Source: Phaeosaccion multiseriatum
Taxonomy: Eukaryota; Ochrophyta, other classes
NCBI GenBank assembly: GCA_965112735.1
Contig: OZ218957.1
Location: 1,178,001-1,242,000, forward strand
DNA length: 64,000 bases
Reading direction: 5' to 3'
Made by a program: the position numbers and the translations under genes. The notes under the pieces are model-generated. The model was given only the letters and a program-made list of their open reading frames with translations, did no database searches and was not told the origin of the DNA. This document shows positions 50,677-62,843 of the stretch, one piece after another (within the stretch, counting starts at the first letter, position 1; the number at the start of each line of letters is the position of its first letter).

Positions 50677-53600
50677 ATGAGCGATGACCCGCAGCAGCAG
50701 GAGCAGCACCAGGCGGATATGCGCGATGCATCGGAGCTGTTTGGTGGCGCGCCACCGTCAGATGGCTTCAACACCTTCCAAAATGGGCCTTCTGCTGCAG
50801 CAGTAGACCTGGACCTTGACGCTCCTCAGAGAGTAGCGCCCCCAGAGGTACCTTCGGATCTCTTCGGCGACGGAGGAGGAGACTTTGGCAAGACGAGCAG
50901 GGGTACTCATGCCACGGGGAACGGAGACTTTCCAGGCCAGGCAGTCGGTGGCAATGGAGACTGGTCGGGTGAGGCTCGGGCTCCCCCATCTGGCCCTCCA
51001 GGCCCTGGCCCACCTTCGTCCAGCAGTGCGGTGGCACAGAGTACTTTGGACTGGGACTCGCCGCCTCCAGTCTCTTGTGTTGATGGAGGTGGCGGTGCAG
51101 ACAGAAGCAGTCTGCAGCACGGGGCAGGACCACAGCCAGCAACCCTACTCGCAGAGAGCGTCGGACCTGTATTTCCTCCTCCGGCAGCTGCTGCTGACAC
51201 GGGAGGACAGGGGTTGTTCGGGAACGACAACTTGCACAGGTAAGAGCCCGCCCAGCCTGCAATTCCTTTTCCTCCCCCCCCCCAGTCCTCCAACGATTGT
51301 TCTTGTGCTGTGTTGTGCTTCGAGGACAGTGGTGGAGTCGCCAACTTGGCCGAGTCGACAGCAGGGGAAGCCGTGAAACCTCTATTTGCGGAGCACCCAC
51401 CAATTCAGGCAGCAGTCGCTGCTGTTGGTGGGCGAACGGGGAACGGGGAGGTGGGAAATGGTAGCGGAGGTGTTGGCTCCCCTCCCTCTCAACCTGGGGG
51501 TAGTGGTGCAAGTGGACAGTTCGCCACTGCGGCTGCCCGGAAATGTCCCCTTCCTGCAAGTGAGCGAGTCTCAATCCACCAGGCGTCCTCGCAGCCGGAT
51601 GCTATCTCCCCCTCCCACTTGTTAGATGGGAGAGCGGCTGTAGGGCCGGGAGGTGCTTCTTCAAGCTTGCCTCTGCCAGGCGGAATTTCTCGGGAAATCT
51701 CTGCGGCTCCTTCCCCGAGATTGTCGGCTGCTGGAAAAGGGGGGGGGAATCCCCCGGCTCCCCCGGCTATTGTTGCCAGAGCAGTCATGGGGCAGCATGG
51801 TCTGCCAATCCCGGGTGGGAACTATGCTGCTGCTGCTGCTGCTGCTGGTCCTGCAGAGCCTTTCGTTGAAGAGAAGGCGCCATCGATTTTCAATCCTGCG
51901 ATACCGCCAGTGTCGTGCGAACAGAACAACGGCGGTGTTTACAATATAGGCGTAGGCTGTGGCGCGGCCGCGGCGAGTATGGCAGGACGTCGGCAGGGCT
52001 GGCGCCCCCCTTGCGCGCTGGCAACGTTCGGCTTTGGAGGGCGTCTCGTCGTCATGCTGCCTCGCAAAAAGGTCAGCTTGACAGGGCCCCAGGAACGAGG
52101 GCTCCCAGCAGCAGCAGCAGCAGCAGCAGTGCCACCGGGACAAGACAATTTGAGGAGAAAAGGTCCGTTGCAAATTTGGGCGCTTAAGGACTTGGTCAAC
52201 CCGGATGACTTCGTGAGGGATGCCAGCACTTTTCCGGGACCAGTTTCGAGTTTCAAGGAGCGCGAGCTCGTCGCATACTTGCAGAGGCAGGCGTCACATG
52301 AGGGAAACCTGCAGGAGGAGGAGAGACTTCTGTGGTCAGTGGTGAAAATACTTGTGCGTTTCAAGGGAAATCTGGTGTGTGAAAACGGTCACGGTGTGTC
52401 TGTGCCCGATTCTCCCGAGTCTCTGATTGTCAAGGCTCTGAAGGAGAGCCACGCGCGCCATGAGCATGCGAGACTTGATGGAGAGAGTAAGGAGAGGAGA
52501 GGACATGGTGGGGGGCCTTCCACCAAGGATGCGTCTGGGCTGGCGCTGATTGAATCTCTGCTGGTCGATGGGAGAAGAGAAGAAGCGGCGCGAGCAGCTC
52601 TTCGGGATCACCACTGGGGTTTAGCCTTCCTTCTCACGTGTCCGACATCGTTTTCTTCTTCCGTGGACGAGAAGCTGTATCAGGACGCCGTTTTGACGTA
52701 CGCGAATGAGAGCCTCACTCCCGGGAGCTCTCTGCATTCGATGGCGATGTCCTTTAGCGATCCGGGTTCCACAAATAGCGCTTCTGCAGAAGATTCGAAA
52801 CACGGCGGGGGGAGCTTACACAATTGGAGAATTATAGCTGCATCTATGGTGAGCAATAAACCTCCGAATTGGCAGCAGCAGCTCGTGGAGTTGGGCGATC
52901 GACTAAAGGGCAGTTTGGGGGTTCAGTCTGCCCACACAGTCTACCTCATTGCAGGGCTCAAGATTGAGAGACCGAGCTTGTCAGCGCGCATTGTGCTGCC
53001 TGGCGTTGATCACGCAGTCCTCCAGCACAGGGCCCTGTGCACCCCTCTGGCTTGCGATGCGGTGCACATGTTGGAGGCATTGGACCTGTCCCGCGGGGCT
53101 TACCGTGGCGACTCTATAGTCGCCGGGCATAAGTTGCGATTGGCCATGCTCCTGGCCGATTTGGGCCACCTTGACACGGCGGATGCGTACGTAAAGAGTA
53201 TTCAGCACCAGGTCTCGGGGGGGGCTGCTGCCGCTGCTGCTCCAGCTGCCGTGAAGAGTCCTTACACGGACAAGTTTGTGCATGCCCTGGGCGTGTTTGA
53301 AGACCGCGTGTGTATCAGCCATGGATGCGAACCCTTCAAACGAGATGAGAGCGACTTTAGGTACCGTCAAGGCGAGCACGACGACGCTGGCCTTAGCCTT
53401 CGTAAAAGAGGAGAACCAGCACCAGCAGCAGGAGCAGGAGCAGCAGCAGGTGCAGGAGAAGGAGGAGGAGCAGCAGCAGCAGCAGGGTGGGGTCTGCTAA
53501 ACAAGGTCAAGGACATGGTCGAGAGCGCGGCTCAGCCTAGCCCCATAGCTGCCAACAGTGGAGGGGATGCATCGCTGCCGTTTGGTGCCAACACCAATAC

Positions 53601-54369
53601 GAGCGTCGCCTCGCCTTTGAGTCAGCAAAGTGTGCGAAGAAGCGCCCCTGAGACTGGTGGGCTGCTATCAAACTTTGCCCACACGACAGAGTTTGCATCA
53701 CCTTCGAGCGAGTATCGAGGGAACGGGGACGTAGCGGCAGCAGCTGCCCTTTCTTCCGTAACTCCCACCCCTCCCAAGGGTTTTGACACTCCTCCTCCAG
53801 CGCAGCTGCTTTCTTCGTCAATGCCCAAAGCGCCAACAGCAGCAGCAGCAGCAGCTCCAGCAGAAGCCCCAAAGAGCGATTCGGGTATATCGAAAGAAAG
53901 TGACGACGGGCGGCAGGGGCCCAGCTTCTTCAAGCGCATGCTGTCTCGCGTAATGTACCCCGAAGCGAAGCACGCCGACGTTGGAGAATCCATGGATGCG
54001 TACTACGACGACAAGCTGAAGCGATGGGTATTCCCGTCTGGAGATGGGGAGGACGAGAGCAGTGGAGGCAGTGCACTACCACCGCCTCCTCCAACGCAAA
54101 TGGGACCTCAGACGGGGCCTCAGACGGGGCCTCAGCCGCCGATGCAACAGCTGCAAGGCGGGGGCGCGCCTGCAGCATCGCCGGAAGTAGTCAATGACCC
54201 TCTGGCCGCCCTCATGGCACCTCCGCCCACCTCAGTGCGGAGGGCGAGCTACGCGACGTCGACAGGTTCTCTTTCGGGCCCCCCATCAGGAGGAGGCCCT
54301 CCGTCTGGTGGGCCTCCCTCTGGCGGAGGAATGCCGAAGTATCAGGTCTTCACGCCAAAGGTCGCCTAA
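50677..54369 (+). CDS. SEC16: Sec16, COPII scaffold of ER exit sites
   Basis: Exons 50677-51239 and 51330-54369; the 90-bp intron has donor CACAG/GTAAGA and acceptor GACAG/TGG, splitting a Ser codon. About 1200 aa. The N-terminal third is disordered and rich in Gly, Pro and Ala. The central conserved domain runs from ~470 (LKDLVNPDDFVRDASTFPG, SFKERELVAYLQRQA). An ACE1-type helical region at ~593-790 has ALIESLLVDGRREEAARAAL, NWRIIAASMVSNKPPNWQQQ and LGDRLKG, AHTVYLIAGL. The conserved tail at ~1078 reads AYYDDKLKRWVFP. Sec16 organises COPII coat assembly on the ER. Poly-Ala and poly-Gln/Ala tracts come from GCA/CAG repeats. An alternative acceptor at 51324 would break the frame. Confidence 0.92.
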
Positions 54370-54558
54370 CTTCACGCCAATGGTCGCCTAACCCCCTGAA
54401 TATGATGCAACTTTATTTACGTTCTGTAAGATGCTTGTCAACATCCGCCGAGTCCACGCAGGCCCGGAAGAGGGGGTTCTGATTTAAATTTCATTTACAA
54501 ATGTCGCCGCCCTACAACCAAAGCGCACTCGGTACGCTGCACGCGAATAGTATTGAAT
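54370..54558. other. Convergent intergenic region SEC16 / LRR gene
   Basis: 189 bp. A ~22-bp tandem duplication (CTTCACGCCAAAGGTCGCCT) spans the SEC16 stop codon at 54350-54392, so the last codons and stop are repeated in the 3' UTR. Confidence 0.6.
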
Positions 54559-57500
54559 TTAATTATTCGACCGCCTCTGCATGCAGTCTGCGATGATACT
54601 ATAACTATCAATGCCGATTTCGCACTGCGAGAGTGACAGCGAAGTGAGGCTGTGGTTGCCCCCCCCCCCCATCAGACACGCTTCAAAGGCAACGCCGACC
54701 GTGCTATCGAAGCGGTTGTTGATCAAATCCAAATGCGTTAAGGTGTTATTCACATGCAGGGCGTTGGCCAGGGCCACTCCGGCGGAGGGAGCCAGGCGGT
54801 TCTCCTCCAAATTTAACCTTGTGAGAGACCTGTTCTGCTTGAGAGCATGGGCCATGCGCTCGCCCACTGATGCGAAGGCTCCCCCGTCGCCGAGGGAGTT
54901 GCGGCCCAGGTCGAGATGTACGAGGCGCTTGTTGACGCTCAAGGCCTTGGCCAGGGCCAGCCCTCCCCTCCATCCAATCTTGTTTCCCGACAAGTTGACG
55001 AAGGACAATTGGCGGTCCCACTTGAGCTTGTGGGCAATGGTGCATGCCGCCGTGTCGTCCAGCAGGTTGTTCTCCAGGAAGATGCACGAAAGCGACCTGC
55101 TCTTTTCGATGGCTGTGGTCATGCTGACGCCACACTCTGCACTGATACCATTCGTGCCCAGATCAAGCCACGTAATGGTTTGGTTGAGATTCAGCGCCGA
55201 CACAATGCTCGTTCCATACTCGGCGAGCTCGTCTTGTTCTGTCCCAAACAAGGGCCCCGCGTTGTTGTTGCTCAAGTCCAAACTCGTTATGCTGTGGTTC
55301 CGGCGCAGCGCCCAAAAGACGTCATTGATCCCGTGCCTGCCGAGGTTATTGTTCTCCAGGTTGAGGTGCCGAATCGCAATGGTGTGATTGCGAATCATTC
55401 GCGCCAGCATCTGCCCGATACCACTAACAGCAGTCCTTCCTCCTGCCCCCCCTCCCCCAAGCTTCGTGTCGGCCAGGTCCAGGTGTTCCGTCACGTCGTT
55501 GATGAGCGACTTCACAAGGGCTGTTCCCGCTTTGGCGCCGAATGGATTTCCACTCACGTTTAGCCATTTCACCGTGCAGGGGCGAGAAATGCGAGAGTTA
55601 ATGTAGTCCACTCGGAGGCTCCGCGCCAGTGCGAACCCCGCAGTCTTTCCTAAATCATTGTCGCTCAAATCCAAGTGCACAATTTTGGATTCCGCCATTC
55701 GAAGGGCGACTGCTATCGCCGTCCCTTCCTCCTCCCCTAGCCCGCAATCGTTGAGGTCCAGGCGCCCGAGGTGCGGGACTTTGCCCCCCCCCAAAGCCTT
55801 GGCGAGTTCCATTGCAGCAGGCCTACCCAGGGGGTTGGAGCTCAGCAAGAGCGTCGTTAAATGCGAAGCATTGCTCAGGGCGCGACAGATAGACGTTGCC
55901 CCCGCCCCTGAAATGCCGTTGCCACTCAGCCGTGCCTGAGCCATGGCCACATTCTGCTGCAGCATACTTCCCGCATTGAGAGCGTGGCTCAGGTCCATAG
56001 GCTGCCGCTGCACTTCGAAACGCGCAAGCGAGCGGTGGCCGATCAAAGCTGCCAAAAAACTCTGCATTTCGTCGGCACGGAAGCTGTTTCCAGACAAACT
56101 GAGGGCGGTGATTGTCGAGTTTTTGAGTAGACCATAGCTGAACAAGAGCCCACTCCCCTTCGCATCCCCCCCCCCTGCGGAGCTGATACCCAGGAGATTG
56201 TCGTTCATGTCAATTTGAGTCAGCGCGCTGTTGCTAGCCAAGAGCTGGGCGAAGGACCGCAGCGTGTCGGGACCCATCGCATTCCTGGCCAGCTTCAGAC
56301 TCGCAAGACTCTTATTGGAGCGAAGAGCGCTCGCAAGGGCCATCCCCGCCTTGGTCCCAAGGGCGTTGGTGCTCAGATCGATGGAGTGCAAGCCGACACC
56401 TCGCTTCAGTACAGAGGCAAAGAGCTTGCCCGCCTTGGGGCCCATGGCATTGTCTGCCACGTAGAGGTGCAAGAGGTTGGTGCTCTTTCCACACAAGGAT
56501 ATCGCCAGAGCCTTGCCGCCGTCTTCCAAAATCAAATTGTCGCTGAGATCAAGAGCGGTCAGAACCTTGTGGCGCATAATCCCCTGTCCAAAAGCGCTGC
56601 CGGTCCCGTTGCCCATCTTGTTCCCCCTCAAGTTGAGGTAAGTAAGCGCAGCATTGTGCGCCAGTGCCTTTCCGAGCGCTGGGCCGGCGGAGGGGGTGAT
56701 CCGGAAACCTGCAACTGCTGCATCCCAAAACTTGCGCTCGCCCATCATGTTCTGGCTGAGATCCAGGTGCGTGAGCTTCTTGTTATGCTTCAGCATGTGC
56801 GACATTGCCCCGGCCACCTCAGGCCCCAAAAAGTTCCCACTGATGTTGAGAGTGTGTATAAACATGTTGCGCTGGACCGCAGCGGCCAAGTCCACTCCAG
56901 CGTCAGAGTCAAGCCCATTCTTGCTCAAACTCAGCCACCCAATCGTCTTATTGGTTCGTATCATCTGAGCCAGCAGCCTACTGCATCGCCCGTCCAGCCG
57001 ATTGCAAGACAAGTCCATTCTGCTCACTGCAATGGGGAAGCTCATGTTGTGCACGGTCGGGTGCGTAAAGGTGGTCTCGCGCTGCCCCAAGACTCGAAGA
57101 ATGGCAACAAGACTCTTGCGCCCATTGTCTCCAAGACCACAGTTCGTCAAGTCCAGCTCATCTCTGCTGGCCACCCTCGCCTCTGCCAAGAAATGCCGGA
57201 CGATGGGCCCATACTTTCTCCAGCGGTAAATGCTGCAGTACCCCGCCGGGGGGCGGAGATTAAAGTTCTCCGAGAGGTGCTGTGCCAGCTCCGCCAAATC
57301 CGCCTCGCCATGCTCCGTCAACAGATCGTACTGATGCAAATTCCACCTGATGTGAGCTTCCTGCAGCTCTTTGGAGAGGAAAAGCTCCATGAATCGCGAA
57401 GCTTTCCACAACAGCGGGCTGTCGTCTTTTCCCTTCCATTCTGCATCGTCTTGCTGCCAGTCCCCTCCTCCTCCTCCTCCTCCTCCTCCTCCTCCTCCTC

Positions 57501-60500
57501 CTCCACCACCACCACCACCACCACCACCACCACCACCACCACCACCACCACCACCACCACCACGACGCTGACCGCCCAATCGTAGGTCATCCGAGGGAGG
57601 GTCCAGGTCCAATAGAGTCTCTGCACAACGCATGATGCCCAAAAACACTGAAGACTCCTTGTCCGTGGTCTCCGCCGATAGGAGGTCCTCATAATGGTGT
57701 ACCATCCATCGGGCAGGCTCCACTTCAGCCTCCACCATTGCGTCGTGGAGCAAGCTAAGCCTTGTGCTCGTTGTGCGCACACGCCGGATATCAATGCCTC
57801 GAAGAGCAGCCCACCTGACCTCAAACAGCTTCTCGGTAAAGCTCAGCGAGTTGCGTGGAATCGGTGACGGCCACCCCATCAAGCCACACCATCGCAGCTC
57901 CTCGAGAAGGTCGTCCCATTGACTGAGCAGCGACACGCCCACATGGACTACTTCAAGGCCGTAGCTCTTCTCTCCTACCTTGGCAAACAGCAGACGCACA
58001 ACCCTGGCGTCCATGCTTGCCCTCGTTGCGCGCAGGACTTCGTAAAGGAAGTGGATAACGTTGCCGAGGTACACGACGGAGAAGAAGACCGCACAGCTCA
58101 CCGCGACGAGGAGGCCGTCTACTACACCCGCGCCCCCCCCCTGCTGCACTCCCGACGAGTCAACATCCAAACGCGTGTGAATAACAGCAGCGGTTACGCT
58201 AACGATCACCAGAAACCCCCGCAGCGTGTGATCTAGCAACGCTTCCTTCTGATAGAGGAAAGGTTGTCTCTGAATTGATGCCACCCCAAACCCGGTCATG
58301 ATCGCGGCACAGAACAAGAGCTGTGCTGCCACCCCCAAATCGGGGAATGCGCCCTGCAGGCTAAACAAGACTACGCACACAGTGCCTCCTTCGGCAAAGT
58401 GCACAATCTTCCAGAAGCGGTGCTGCCACGAAAAGGGTTCCACCAGGAGCATGAGCCCCGACGTGTCCAACACTGTCTCCCAGTTGGTGATTTCAAGGTC
58501 ATGATCGGTCTCGAAGTTGTTGAGCGCCATGATAAATTCGCCCCTTGCCGCCTTGAAGGAAGTTCGCTCCTCTTCCAGTGCCTCGGGCAGGCCGCGGAGG
58601 CGGGCTTTGAGTCGTCGCCGCCACCGGCGATACCTCAACTTTAAGACTCTGGAGAAGCTCAAGCCCTGCTGCTGTCTTCGTTCGAGCTTGGAGAAAATGT
58701 CCACAGGTGCATCAGGGCTACCAAACAAATCGTCGTCGTCGTTGCCAGTCCCTATGCCCTCTTCTTTCGCTTGTTCCTTCTCCCCATCGTCGGCCAGCAC
58801 TTCATACGGTACGCCTCCTCCCGTTGCCGCCACAGCATACGTGGGAACCCGGCGCTTGACTTTTGCCACCAGCCCCCCCCAGAAAACACGCACGGCATTG
58901 GCCCCATGATCCAAGCTGCGTTTTCGCCTCTGAAGCCACACGAAGTGGGACGGATACACCACGAGCTTATCCTGATCTGCGTGGTGCACCTCAGCGGCCT
59001 GCAAGAAGGACTTGATGACATCCTCATTCGCTTGGAAAGAGTCCAAAAAGAAGCCGATCAAGTAAGAGAGGAACTTTGGCAAGGCCCAGATATACATGAC
59101 CACGAGAATACAGGAGAGAGTGAGCGTGCTGATCCCGCTTAGGCTCGTACACTCCATGAGCATAGTCAAAGAGCCGTCGCTGGCTTGGCGTGGCGGGAAG
59201 GCCATGTAATAGCAGGGCACGTGGAAGTTGTACAGCCTGCGGTCCTTCGTGGCGTGCGTGTCATTCCAATCCACGAGAGGAATCACAGCCTTCACGATGG
59301 ACGCCGTCACGGGGATGTAAGTCACGCCCATGAGCCAGAGGGACACGCGTATCTTCAGCTTCACCACGTTTTTCTGGACAGAGTGAGAGAGCAACAACAA
59401 GAGGCATTTGGTTGGTTCTGAGCATAAGCAAGAAGCAAGAAGCAAAGACCGCGTGCTGAGCGAGACGCACCATGACAATCGTGAAGGAGACCTGCCCTCC
59501 GATCTTCGTTGCCTCCTGGATTTTGGAGCGTATCCCGAAACTAAGCACCACCAAAAGTAGCCACGTTACGCACGAAAACGTGACTACGGCGAGCGTGAGC
59601 GCGTGTATAACATCTTCTGGCAGTCCGGTCTTGCCTCCATGCTTCCGCCCGAGGAGGGCCAGCACCCACAATAGGCACAACACGATGGTGTACTTCAAAA
59701 ATGTTAGGCGAAACCAGTGAGTCACGTACTGGCGCTCCCATCGCTGCCGCACGCTTCGACTAGTGTAATCCTTGACCACCAAGACCCACAGGAGCACAAT
59801 GAAGAGCAGCAGGGCCACAAAAAGCTCCATACCGTACCCAACAATGTCACGGTAATACCAAATGTCTCGATCTTCAACGCCAAATCTGTACCCCATTTTG
59901 TCACCCACAAAGCTGAGCAGCTTCATGAGAGGCAGGCGCACAAAGGTCAAAGTCGCGTCCGCCCAGCTCCACATGGAGGTGAATGTGGGTACGACGTCCC
60001 ACTCTTCCATCGGTACCGCCAAAAGCAGAGCAAGGATTTGCAAGAAGCACACGATACGCTCCGTTTTGAACCAAAGCGTGCCATCCCCAAACTCGTCGCC
60101 GCTCCTCTCGTCCTCCACCTCAGCCCCACCAGTAACGCTTGCTGGCTGCGCCTCACCCGTTCCCTCCTGCTGACCCGCCTCGCCGAGGAAACCTGGCCTC
60201 GCATCCTCCTCCACCACCCCCCCCTCGACACCGCCCTCGGCCGCCTCTGCCACTTCAGGCCCTTTGCTGCTCTCCTTGGGCGCGGCGAGGGACGCAGTCG
60301 ACTCTCCGACAATGTGATTCGTCACGTACACAGCATGTTGGTCGTCGGTAACAGCAACAGGCGCGGCATTCTCCGCAAGTCTCCTGCCTTTAGCCGCCCG
60401 CAGCGTAGGCTGTCGGGCAGTCGTATTGAGAGTGAAGCCCGCATTTCTGCTGCCCGCCTCCGCCGCCGCTTCCGCGACGTGCACCCGCTTAACCTGTTTG

Positions 60501-60517
60501 TATTTCTTTACTCTCAT
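54559..60517 (-). CDS. Multipass membrane protein with large C-terminal leucine-rich repeat domain
   Basis: Exons 60517-59471 and 59373-54559; the 98-bp intron (GTGCGT...TCCAG) is in phase 0. About 1953 aa. Residues 1-145 are acidic and disordered. Hydrophobic segments near 155-170, 228-248, 272-290 and 303-328, with several more up to ~860, indicate at least eight membrane passes (VALLLFIVLLWVLVV, LSCILVVMYIWALP, GLLVAVSCAVFFSVVYLG). A poly-Gly run of about 32-35 residues lies near 953-985. From ~1077 to the end, about 30 ribonuclease-inhibitor-type repeats follow (LTHLDLSQNMMGERK, LDLSDNDLGKTAGFALARSL). The layout resembles protist TRP-like or orphan receptor-channel proteins. No catalytic domain was seen. 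Role unknown; a surface or vacuolar receptor/channel is inference. Confidence 0.85.
57466..57562. repeat. Trinucleotide repeat encoding poly-Gly
   Basis: (CCT)n changing to (CCA)n on the plus strand, read as GGN glycine codons in the LRR gene. The repeat stays in frame despite its length, so the host protein tolerates length variation. Confidence 0.9.
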
Positions 60518-60647
60518 TTACCCACATATGGCCAAGCCCCTCGCCTCAGAGGGGGAGTGAGCAACGAAGCAAAATGAGGGTTCGGTTTCAAAAATACCTC
60601 GAAACGTAAACCTTCTTCCCAATTCCCCCCAATAGTAATACTTCGCC
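60518..60647. promoter_or_regulatory. Divergent promoter region, LRR gene / bilin reductase
   Basis: 130 bp between start codons. No clear TATA box. Confidence 0.5.
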
Positions 60648-61771
60648 ATGCGATGCATCTACATGAGAGCGCTGTCCGCTCTCGTTGCCGCTCTTTGCAC
60701 GCTGGCGCCTTGTCGAGGGTTCTCCGCAGTCCTGCCGAAGACGGTGGATTATGCCAGGTTTTATGATGCAGCCATGGCGCGAATAGAGGGAGCAATGGGC
60801 GACGATTTGTCCCCGTATTCGTTTGCCGACTCGCTGCGAAGCAACGTGGCGGACGTAGGGTCCGGCAAGAACAAAATGAAGGTGGAGACGACGATTACGG
60901 CTTTCGAGGCGCCCAAGCTGAGACAGATTAGGTCGGTGCGAGATGTGGTGTGAGGAGGTGGGGGGGGGGCACGATTTTCCTGACTCACTCAGTATCTATC
61001 TCTTTGTCGTTGTTCAGGGCTGCTGTGGTGAAGTCTTCTGGCCCAGTGCAAGTGATGAACTTTGTCATCTTTCCATCTGCGGCCTACGACATTCCAATTT
61101 TTGGGGCGGACATTGTCTCTCTTCCGGGGCGCCCAGGAAATCACTTGGTGTGCATCGACCTGCAGCCTCCACGCCTTACGGAGCCTGGGGAGACGTGCCT
61201 TGGTACGCTCCCCTCATCATCGCTGAAGCGGCTGGCGGAACTAAAGGATCAATATGGGGCTCTTCTGCCGTGGGGAGGGGACCTTCCGGAGGCCGCCGCA
61301 CCCTTTTTCAGCCCATTCTGTCTGTGGTCCAAGACCCAGTCAGCAGAGGTACACGACATAAGGGTGGTAGTGACAAAGGAGTAGACTGGTCGTGTTTTTT
61401 CTTTGGCTCATTCGCCCATGCATGGGAACAGGTTGTGGAGGAGGCTGCGTTCGAGGCCTTCATGTGCTATCTGGATGTCTACTTGGACGTCGTGAGGTCC
61501 GCTGCAGAGGTGCAAGAACCAGCCACGCGCACCGCCTTGCAAGAGGGCCACTTGGCCTACTCCAAGTACCGCAGCATAAATGACCCCGCAAGAGGAATGC
61601 TGACTCGCTTTTACGGGGAAGACTGGACGGAGGAAGCCATCACGGGGTGAGTGGGTTCTTTCCACCTGCGCTGCTCATCTGCGTTTTTCTCACACCACCC
61701 AACCCCCACTTGAACCCATCCCCAGTATCCTCTTCGACCTGGAAGGGAAGGTGGCCGATGGGAGGGTATGA
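60648..61771 (+). CDS. Plastid ferredoxin-dependent bilin reductase (HY2/PebA/PebB/PcyA family)
   Basis: Four exons, 60648-60931, 61018-61348, 61432-61646, 61726-61771, all in phase; 291 aa. Introns are 79-86 bp and GT-AG; the first donor is AG/GTCGGT. Family signatures: KLRQIRAAVV across intron 1, VMNFVIFPSAAYDIPIFGAD IVSLPG, HLVCIDLQP, YRSINDPARGMLTRFYGEDW and ITGILFDL across intron 3. The Asp in NDPAR aligns with a proton-donating residue of the family. These enzymes reduce biliverdin to phycobilins or phytochrome chromophore with ferredoxin electrons. The N-terminus (ALSALVAALCTLAPCRG/FSAVLP) fits a signal peptide with Phe at +1 of a transit peptide, the import code of red secondary plastids. 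Product specificity cannot be read off. Confidence 0.93.
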
Positions 61772-62368
61772 GCAACATGGGGGGATGAGGCTGCATGCCT
61801 ACGGCCTGCTGATGAACTATTATTATTATTTCATAGTGGTTTGCTCTGGAGGAGCCTTCCCAAAAAGCAAGCCAGGGTGGAGCTGCTGCCTCGGGCCCGC
61901 TCTTCCCGCTGCCCTTCCGCTGCTGCGGGCGCTGCTATCCCTTCGTTTTTAAAGAGTCGAAGGAGAGCTGGGCAGACGCCAACCATGGCGCGCGGTCATG
62001 GCGCGCGGTTCGCCGCCCCCACGCGGGCAGGCAGCCAGACAGGCGCGTCTGCCCATTTTCTGGCCTGAACCGTAGCCTACTACTCCACGGCGCTACCGGA
62101 GGCGATGGATGAGCCACGACTTAGCTGCGCAGGGCGGCAGGGTTGTGCCACGGAGGGGTGGTTCCTTTTGCCGGAGTTTCCTCGCGTTGGACCGAGGAGA
62201 AAGCGTAGCCAGTGCTTTTCTCCCTACACCCTCGCACGAACACAGCAAAAACAGAACCGACACAAATGGGGCAGGAGAAAATTCTCTTGCTCTCTCCTTG
62301 CATGCCCCCAAAGGTCCGATTCCTCATTGGTGCGGTTTCTTCTAAAGCTAACGCATTGGGTAGGCCCG
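61772..62368. other. Intergenic region without a supported gene
   Basis: 597 bp between the bilin reductase stop and the rhodanese remnant. Contains an imperfect tandem GGTCATGGCGCGC near 61982-62008. Several plus-strand frames at 62105-62608 overlap the rhodanese remnant antisense and are not convincing. Confidence 0.45.
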
Positions 62369-62843
62369 TCACGACGCTCGAAAACTCCAAGGCTGGAAGA
62401 CCTCGAAACCCTTGGTTTACAAGAGATCCGCCGCCTTCTTTGCACGCATGCCCCTTGTGCAGTGAAAGTAGATCTTCGCGCTTTGAGTCATCGGCACCCC
62501 CGAGAACCGATCAACAGGAAACGTACCGGGCTGGAAGGCCCAAGTCTTTGGGTCCACCCATGCCCCGGCCGACAAAACAGACAGCGGGAAAGAGAGGCAT
62601 CGGCATGATACCCGCTTGTCCACTCATCGACTTCGCGCACGTCTAGCATGAACGCCTTGCCCTCGGCTCCGATCTCTCTACCCTTTCCCGGATGTCGTCT
62701 GGCTGCGCCGCCCCCAGCCGCACGCAAGCGCCCCTACGAATATCCGCGCCCCAGCCCGAGCTGGGGCGGCAACTGGGAGCGAAGACCGTCGTCGATGTAA
62801 CTACGAAGGCCGTTGTTGGTGAGAACAAAAATAGCGCCACCAT
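62369..62843 (-). pseudogene. Rhodanese-domain protein, frameshifted (pseudogene or sequence errors)
   Basis: Rhodanese pieces fall in three frames in the correct order. Frame 1 from the ATG at 62843 gives a hydrophobic, Ala-Phe-containing leader (ALFLFSPTTAFVVTSTTVF). Frame 2 has AFMLDVREVDEWTSGYHADA, the N-terminal rhodanese signature. Frame 3 has PLSVLSAGAWVDPKTWAFQP and the active-site loop FHCTRGMRAKKAADLL (C-T-R-G-M-R, catalytic Cys), then a TAA, then TKGFEVFQPWSFRAS in the same frame before a TGA. Two frameshifts (near 62650-62690 and 62595-62605) and one internal stop, with a second at the end, break it. Homopolymer-type sequence errors could explain the shifts but less easily the internal stop. 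The leader suggests a plastid or secretory target. Confidence 0.7.

Noticed and set aside
56215-57585. 456-codon plus-strand ORF
   Set aside because: Antisense shadow of the leucine-rich repeats and poly-Gly tract.
62105-62608. 167-codon plus-strand ORF
   Set aside because: Runs antisense through the rhodanese remnant and has no recognisable content.
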